Below are positions 14,974-18,789 of a stretch of 18,789 nucleotides of DNA, piece after piece. The DNA comes from an uncultured Ignavibacteriota bacterium. Lineage in GTDB: Bacteria > Bacteroidota > Ignavibacteria > Tepidaquicellales > Tepidaquicellaceae. A program made the position numbers and the translations under genes. Where the stretch lies: NCBI GenBank assembly GCA_937959065.1, contig CALGOI010000049.1, positions 1 through 18,789 on the forward strand, written 5' to 3'. Numbering within the stretch: position 1 is the stretch's first letter; each line of letters begins with the position of its first letter. The notes under the pieces were generated by a model. It searched no databases, had not been told where the DNA came from, and saw only the letters and a program-made list of their open reading frames with translations.

Positions 14974-17577
14974 CTATCCTTTCAAATAACTGTTAATTAA
15001 GCTAATAATATATTGTGTATGTTTAACAAAGTAAAAATATGCATAAAATCCTCCAAAAATGGCAATTGTAATTGCAAGTCCGTAAGAATAAGCTTTGAAA
15101 GAATGCAGGTTATATATGGTTCTCGCTCCCTTAATTATCCTTATAATATATATTATCAGTAAAATAATAAATAATATAACGGATAAATAGACATATTCTG
15201 TATCCACCTGAGCAAGCTTAAATATTACCGTTCCAATTGGTAAAAAGATAACCATCTGAAGTGCAGACCATATTGTAACTGTGAATACATTTTTATAGTA
15301 TGCCCGTCCACTCAGAAAGAAAGATAATATGAAAACAAAGAGTGAAATTAATAATTGCACAAGAAAGAATACTCCTGTTAAAAAGAATATTGAATATAAT
15401 GGAGAGTTGGTTACTTCAGAGAATAAAATCTTTAAACTATCTGCCCACCAAATATTTGCGAGAACCATATCGAACAATATGCTTTCTCGATAAAAGTAAA
15501 AAACTGATGAGAAGAATAATCCCAGACCAAATGAAATTAATAAGCAGAGGAAAAAATTCAATGTTGTTGGAATCAACATTTGTTCACTGGCAAACTGGAA
15601 AAAATTAGTAGGTCTCAGGAGAGATTTTACAGAGTATTCCTGGAATTTCCGGACGTTGAATATAAGAAATATCAATCCTATGTTTAAAACAATCCCGGCG
15701 ATCAGGAAAATTTGTGAATCTTCTTCTGCCGGGTTTCCTTCAAGTATCTTTGGTGTATCTTGATTATTAATTACCCTTTTTACAAATAACGCTGCTTGCT
15801 TTGGTTCACGGTAGATTGTGAAAATACCATTTGTTTGGAGGAAAGGATTATAATTATGTCTGTAGTTTAAAGGACGCTCTGAGTTCAAGTCAGCATAGCT
15901 GGATATGAAATTAACGAAGAATTGTTTAGATACCACCTTATAAACTTCTATAATATATTGTGCCTGGGCTTCGATAGAGTGCAGATCTCTTGCACCATTT
16001 CTGTTTTCATTTTCAATGCTGAGACCATACGATGAAATGAAAACAGGTTTAGCGGGTTTGTTTTTTAACTTAAATAGATTGCCGGTTAAAGCTGTAATGA
16101 ATTCCTTAAGGTTATCCATCTTATTACCTATAAGATCCAATCCACGGAAGTCTGCAAATTCCTCACACATATCTTCGTTAAAATTTCTTGTTGTATAGTA
16201 AACAGGCCGTCCGTCAAGTGAATTAGCTCTTTCTTTGGCAAGTCTGACGTAATCCGCTGAAACAGTTTTTGTAACGTCGAAATTATTCCCGATACCCCAT
16301 GCAATAATGCTCGGATTGTTTTTATATGTTCGAATTGCACCCTCAAGATAGTTTAAACTGCCCTCTACATATTCATTATTATCCAATAATGCAGACGGTA
16401 CTTCGTTGAATGGGATCTCACAAAATAAAAGTAATCCAAGCTTATTGCACAGATTCACAATATACGGATGAGGTGTTCTCCCCGGTACTCTGATGCAGTT
16501 AATACCCAGATCTTTTATATTCTTTAAATCACCTTCAACACCATAATAATCCAATGCAGAGGCATAATCGGGTGAGTCTTCATAATAATTAATTCCTTTT
16601 AGATTATATTCTTTGCCATTAATAAAAACGGTTTGCCCTTTCACCTGAACCCTGCGAATGCCTATCTCTGACTGCAATTCGTCTATCACTCCGGATGAAT
16701 CTATGATCTGTGTTTTAAAAACATACAGATTGGGCTTTTCAAATGACCAGAGTTTTGGGTTTGGGAAGTTAAATGAGTGATCTACAATGGTAGACTGGAA
16801 GTTTTCAACTGTAAAAGGTGTAACAGGGCTTTCAAAAACAGTTTCCCCCGTGCTTTTGTCAATAACCTGTGTTTTTATTCCAAATTGATTTCTATTAAAA
16901 CCATCAAGTGATGAGGATCTAATGTTTACTTTATTGTCAAAAGTTACATTGTTATAACCGCTTAGATTGTAACTAAGGTCGGAACTTAATACACAAACTT
17001 TGGGTACCGCAATAATATATATATCTTTTGTGATACCCCCGTATAAACGTGAATAGTTTAGCTGGTTTGCAAGAGGTATTGTATTTACCGTAGAAAGCTC
17101 ACTATTAACAGATATCTCAATTGTGTTTTGTTCACGTATTATATCCTCATCGATTGGGAGTACAATGGGTATGAAGGCATTTTTATTATTAACAATAAAA
17201 ACCCCGTTAATTCGGATCGAACTTTCATTAATTATTCCTTCGGCAATTAAAATGAAGCTATAGTTGCTTAAAATACTTTGTGTAACATTGAATTGTTTTT
17301 TAAATAATGCTGACCCGCTAAATTCATATGCAATCGGCACGGAAACTTTTGTAAATGTTTCTCCTTCATTGAATGAAAGGTCCCATTCGCCGTTCAGATC
17401 AAGCTTTTGCCTGGTAATGCTTTCGTATGATAGTCCGGTATTTTGCTTGTCTAAAAGCGGGGGCCTTTCGAATATTTTAACCTGTGAGTATAAACCAGAG
17501 ACGGTGAGGAGTAGTGAAAAAAGTATGGGAAATAATTTACTGTATGATAAAGTTTTAATTGGCCCTATACTTATCAT
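14974..17577 (-). CDS. Exported GH2-fold protein with C-terminal membrane domain, catalytic glutamates missing
   Basis: An 867-residue protein with a signal peptide (residues 1-31, ending near SGLYSQ) and the glycoside hydrolase 2 domain order. The sugar-binding jelly roll (about 55-190) has LNGEWDLSFNEGE and INESSIRINGVFI. An immunoglobulin-like domain (195-310) follows, then a TIM barrel from 315 with KEYNLKGINYYED, LKNIKDLGINCIRVPG, LLLFCEIP and NPSIIAWGIGN. The two catalytic glutamates are absent: the acid/base position after GN is Asn432 and the nucleophile before YG is Ser516 (FISSYG). After 620 come about six hydrophobic segments (near 622-641, 673-698, 725-757, 768-788, 797-815, 833-851), unusual for GH2. 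A non-hydrolytic, membrane-held carbohydrate-binding role is the likeliest reading. The only ATG is at 17577, with no clear Shine-Dalgarno sequence. Confidence 0.82.
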   Translation of the reverse strand: MISIGPIKTLSYSKLFPILFSLLLTVSGLYSQVKIFERPPLLDKQNTGLSYESITRQKLDLNGEWDLSFNEGETFTKVSVPIAYEFSGSALFKKQFNVTQSILSNYSFILIAEGIINESSIRINGVFIVNNKNAFIPIVLPIDEDIIREQNTIEISVNSELSTVNTIPLANQLNYSRLYGGITKDIYIIAVPKVCVLSSDLSYNLSGYNNVTFDNKVNIRSSSLDGFNRNQFGIKTQVIDKSTGETVFESPVTPFTVENFQSTIVDHSFNFPNPKLWSFEKPNLYVFKTQIIDSSGVIDELQSEIGIRRVQVKGQTVFINGKEYNLKGINYYEDSPDYASALDYYGVEGDLKNIKDLGINCIRVPGRTPHPYIVNLCNKLGLLLFCEIPFNEVPSALLDNNEYVEGSLNYLEGAIRTYKNNPSIIAWGIGNNFDVTKTVSADYVRLAKERANSLDGRPVYYTTRNFNEDMCEEFADFRGLDLIGNKMDNLKEFITALTGNLFKLKNKPAKPVFISSYGLSIENENRNGARDLHSIEAQAQYIIEVYKVVSKQFFVNFISSYADLNSERPLNYRHNYNPFLQTNGIFTIYREPKQAALFVKRVINNQDTPKILEGNPAEEDSQIFLIAGIVLNIGLIFLIFNVRKFQEYSVKSLLRPTNFFQFASEQMLIPTTLNFFLCLLISFGLGLFFSSVFYFYRESILFDMVLANIWWADSLKILFSEVTNSPLYSIFFLTGVFFLVQLLISLFVFILSFFLSGRAYYKNVFTVTIWSALQMVIFLPIGTVIFKLAQVDTEYVYLSVILFIILLIIYIIRIIKGARTIYNLHSFKAYSYGLAITIAIFGGFYAYFYFVKHTQYIISLINSYLKG

Positions 17578-17636
17578 TTTACGCGGATATATGCAATATA
17601 ACCAAAATGCTTGTAAATTAAACTATATTGGTGAAT

Positions 17637-18329
17637 CTACGACGCAGGATTTGTAGGTCTGAGGTCTATTTCACTCATATTCGCATTTGGAGGTAGTTCT
17701 GCTGCAAGTAAACAAGCTTTTGCAACGTCTTTTGATGTAAGTAAGCTGCTTCTTTTCGACTTAACTTCAACTCCTGCAACATCAAAGAAATCAGTATCAA
17801 CAGATCCGGGACAAACGACAACAACTCTTATTCCATGAGTTCTTACTTCAAGCATCAATGACTTTGAAAATCCCATAACGGCATGTTTAGTAGCAGAGTA
17901 AATAGAGCCACCCGGAACGGGGTTTTTTCCTGCAAGAGATGAAATATTAATTATTGTACCCGAATTCTGCTCTATCATCATTGGGAGAGCAGATCTTGAG
18001 CAGAGGTATAATCCTTTCACATTAACAGCGAACTGTCCATCGAAATCAGATGTAGTTGAGTCAACCATATTTGCGAATTTCCCATATCCTGCTTTGTTAA
18101 TCAAAACATCTATCCTGCCAAATTTTTCTTTTACCTGTTCAAACAATGATTTTATTTCTTCCTCACTAGCAATATCAGTTTTGACAAAATGGTAATTTTC
18201 ATTATCGATAGGGGATGGGTTAGACCGTGAAGCGTCAACAACTATGTAATTGTTTTCTAAAAACAACTTTGCGCATTCATGCCCTATTCCTTTTGAAGCA
18301 CCTGTAATTACAGCTATCTTAAGGTTCAT
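17637..18329 (-). CDS. Short-chain dehydrogenase/reductase (SDR), classical type
   Basis: A 230-residue cytoplasmic NAD(P)-dependent oxidoreductase. The coenzyme motif is TGASKGIG (9-16), and the acidic DIAS (52-55) marks the adenine end. Catalysis uses Ser130/131 in NISSLAG and YSATK (Tyr144, Lys148). PGSVDTDFF follows the active site as usual. The structural NNAG motif is altered to NKAG (78-81); the first Asn, which matters most, is retained. A basic residue at the end of strand 2 (Arg35) is compatible with NADPH, but this is weak evidence. The substrate cannot be deduced. It is 59 bases upstream of the GH2-like gene, lies just after the tRNA terminator, and is probably the first protein gene of the long minus-strand operon. 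GGAAAG before the ATG sits too close to be an ideal ribosome-binding site. Confidence 0.9.
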   Translation of the reverse strand: MNLKIAVITGASKGIGHECAKLFLENNYIVVDASRSNPSPIDNENYHFVKTDIASEEEIKSLFEQVKEKFGRIDVLINKAGYGKFANMVDSTTSDFDGQFAVNVKGLYLCSRSALPMMIEQNSGTIINISSLAGKNPVPGGSIYSATKHAVMGFSKSLMLEVRTHGIRVVVVCPGSVDTDFFDVAGVEVKSKRSSLLTSKDVAKACLLAAELPPNANMSEIDLRPTNPAS

Positions 18330-18355
18330 GACTTTCCGGTTTATCTAATGCAAAA

Positions 18356-18374
18356 AGCGAGGTTTTTCCTCGCT
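18356..18374 (-). terminator. Terminator between tRNA-Arg and the SDR gene
   Basis: On the minus strand AGCGAGG and CCTCGCT form a perfect 7-bp stem around five As, followed directly by TTTT. It lies nine bases past the tRNA 3' end. It should stop the tRNA transcript, so the operon either reads through it or has its own promoter in the remaining 26 bases before the SDR start. Confidence 0.85.
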
Positions 18375-18382
18375 TGAAATCG

Positions 18383-18456
<74 letters not shown>

Positions 18457-18472
18457 AAAGATGAAAAACTAC

Positions 18473-18501
18473 AAATTACCCAATTTTATAATTCCAATCA
18501 A
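18473..18501 (-). promoter_or_regulatory. Possible housekeeping promoter for tRNA-Arg
   Basis: TTGATT and TAATTT lie 17 bases apart upstream of the tRNA on the minus strand, with about 16 bases left before the mature tRNA. Both boxes are partial matches in AT-rich DNA, so this is a weak call. Confidence 0.3.
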
Positions 18502-18564
18502 TTCACATTTAAGTTCGAATTTAAACATATTTACTATGTATGCAATATTTTTACTATGAATATA

Positions 18565-18613
18565 AATGTGCAATTCATCTCATTTTTTGAGTTATTTTAA
18601 TCTCTTGCACATT
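18565..18613. promoter_or_regulatory. 9-bp inverted repeat, possible activator binding sites
   Basis: AATGTGCAA (18565-18573) and its exact complement TTGCACATT (18605-18613) have centres 40 bases apart, close to four helical turns. They lie about 80-130 bases before the inferred sigma-54 start site, the usual distance for enhancer-binding-protein sites. A related TGCAA occurs at 18541-18545. The function is inferred from position. Confidence 0.45.
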
Positions 18614-18665
18614 ATAAACTATTGAATTATCAATATATAATAAATTAGTTTAAAAATTAGTCGAT

Positions 18666-18681
18666 TTGGCATATTTATTGC
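18666..18681 (+). promoter_or_regulatory. Sigma-54 (-24/-12) promoter
   Basis: TTGGCA and TTGC are separated by six bases, so the invariant GG and GC are twelve bases apart as in the sigma-54 consensus TGGCAC-N5-TTGC. Only the C after TGGCA is replaced. The predicted start is near 18692, leaving a leader of about 35 bases before the ATG at 18727. The match and its placement ahead of a start codon make this a good call. Confidence 0.68.
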
Positions 18682-18726
18682 CATAATGATTGTAATTATT
18701 AATCTTCATTTACGGGGAGATACATT

Positions 18727-18789
18727 ATGGAAACAGTAAATACTGGTATATCCACATTTAAATTATCTACAACTCATTCTTACCAGCTT
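18727..18789 (+). CDS. Start of an unknown gene, cut by the window end
   Basis: Only 21 codons are present (METVNTGISTFKLSTTHSYQ...), too few for recognition. The start is well supported: GGGGAGA ends six bases before the ATG, and a sigma-54-type promoter lies about 46 bases upstream. The polar, Thr/Ser-rich beginning has no signal peptide or membrane helix, so the product is probably cytoplasmic. It is transcribed away from the tRNA and the long operon. Confidence 0.7.
   Translation, partial: METVNTGISTFKLSTTHSYQL

Overview
The window comes from a Gram-negative bacterium that makes lipid A. Coding is AT-rich, Shine-Dalgarno signals are often weak, at least four genes seem to start at TTG, and there is a DUF4292-type outer-membrane lipoprotein. 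This suits the Bacteroidota/Chlorobi/Ignavibacteria neighbourhood; that placement is inferred from gene content, not from a phylogenetic marker.

Left end (1-1877, plus strand): a lipid A late-acyltransferase gene (LpxL/HtrB family) that looks broken. It has a -1 frameshift at a nine-T run and an in-frame TAA. It is followed, with a 1-nt overlap, by an intact family 9 (heptosyltransferase-like) glycosyltransferase. A small convergent secreted-protein gene (1870-2259, minus) overlaps the end of that gene. The gene-poor stretch 2260-2910 holds a cluster of short hairpins, three of them sharing a GAA loop and a GACA tail, and a terminator for the long minus-strand operon.

Centre and right (2911-18329, all minus strand): thirteen genes packed so tightly (overlaps of 1-11 nt or gaps of 2-59 nt) that they are probably transcribed together. 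In reading order they are an SDR oxidoreductase, a membrane-anchored GH2-like protein, SMC, a HAD phosphatase (MtnX-like), LpxB, a DUF374 acyltransferase, LpxK, a class I glutamine-amidotransferase-like hydrolase, a DUF4292 lipoprotein, an EnvC/LytM-type murein hydrolase activator interrupted by an in-frame TGA, a family 2 glycosyltransferase, RibD and RibE. The run mixes outer-membrane assembly (LpxB, LpxK, DUF374, DUF4292, EnvC, GT2) with chromosome organisation (SMC) and riboflavin synthesis (RibD, RibE). The GH2-like protein lacks both catalytic glutamates, and the LytM domain lacks its metal-binding histidines, so both look like non-catalytic binding or activating proteins.

Right end (18330-18789): a tRNA-Arg(UCU) on the minus strand with its own terminator, then an AT-rich divergent region. 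On the plus strand this region carries a good match to a sigma-54 (-24/-12) promoter, with a 9-bp inverted repeat spaced like an activator site upstream. They drive a gene of unknown function of which only the first 21 codons are in the window.

The points most worth checking are the paired lesions in lpxL, the TGA inside the EnvC-like gene, the GH2 pseudo-enzyme with its membrane domain, the hairpin cluster, and the sigma-54 control region.
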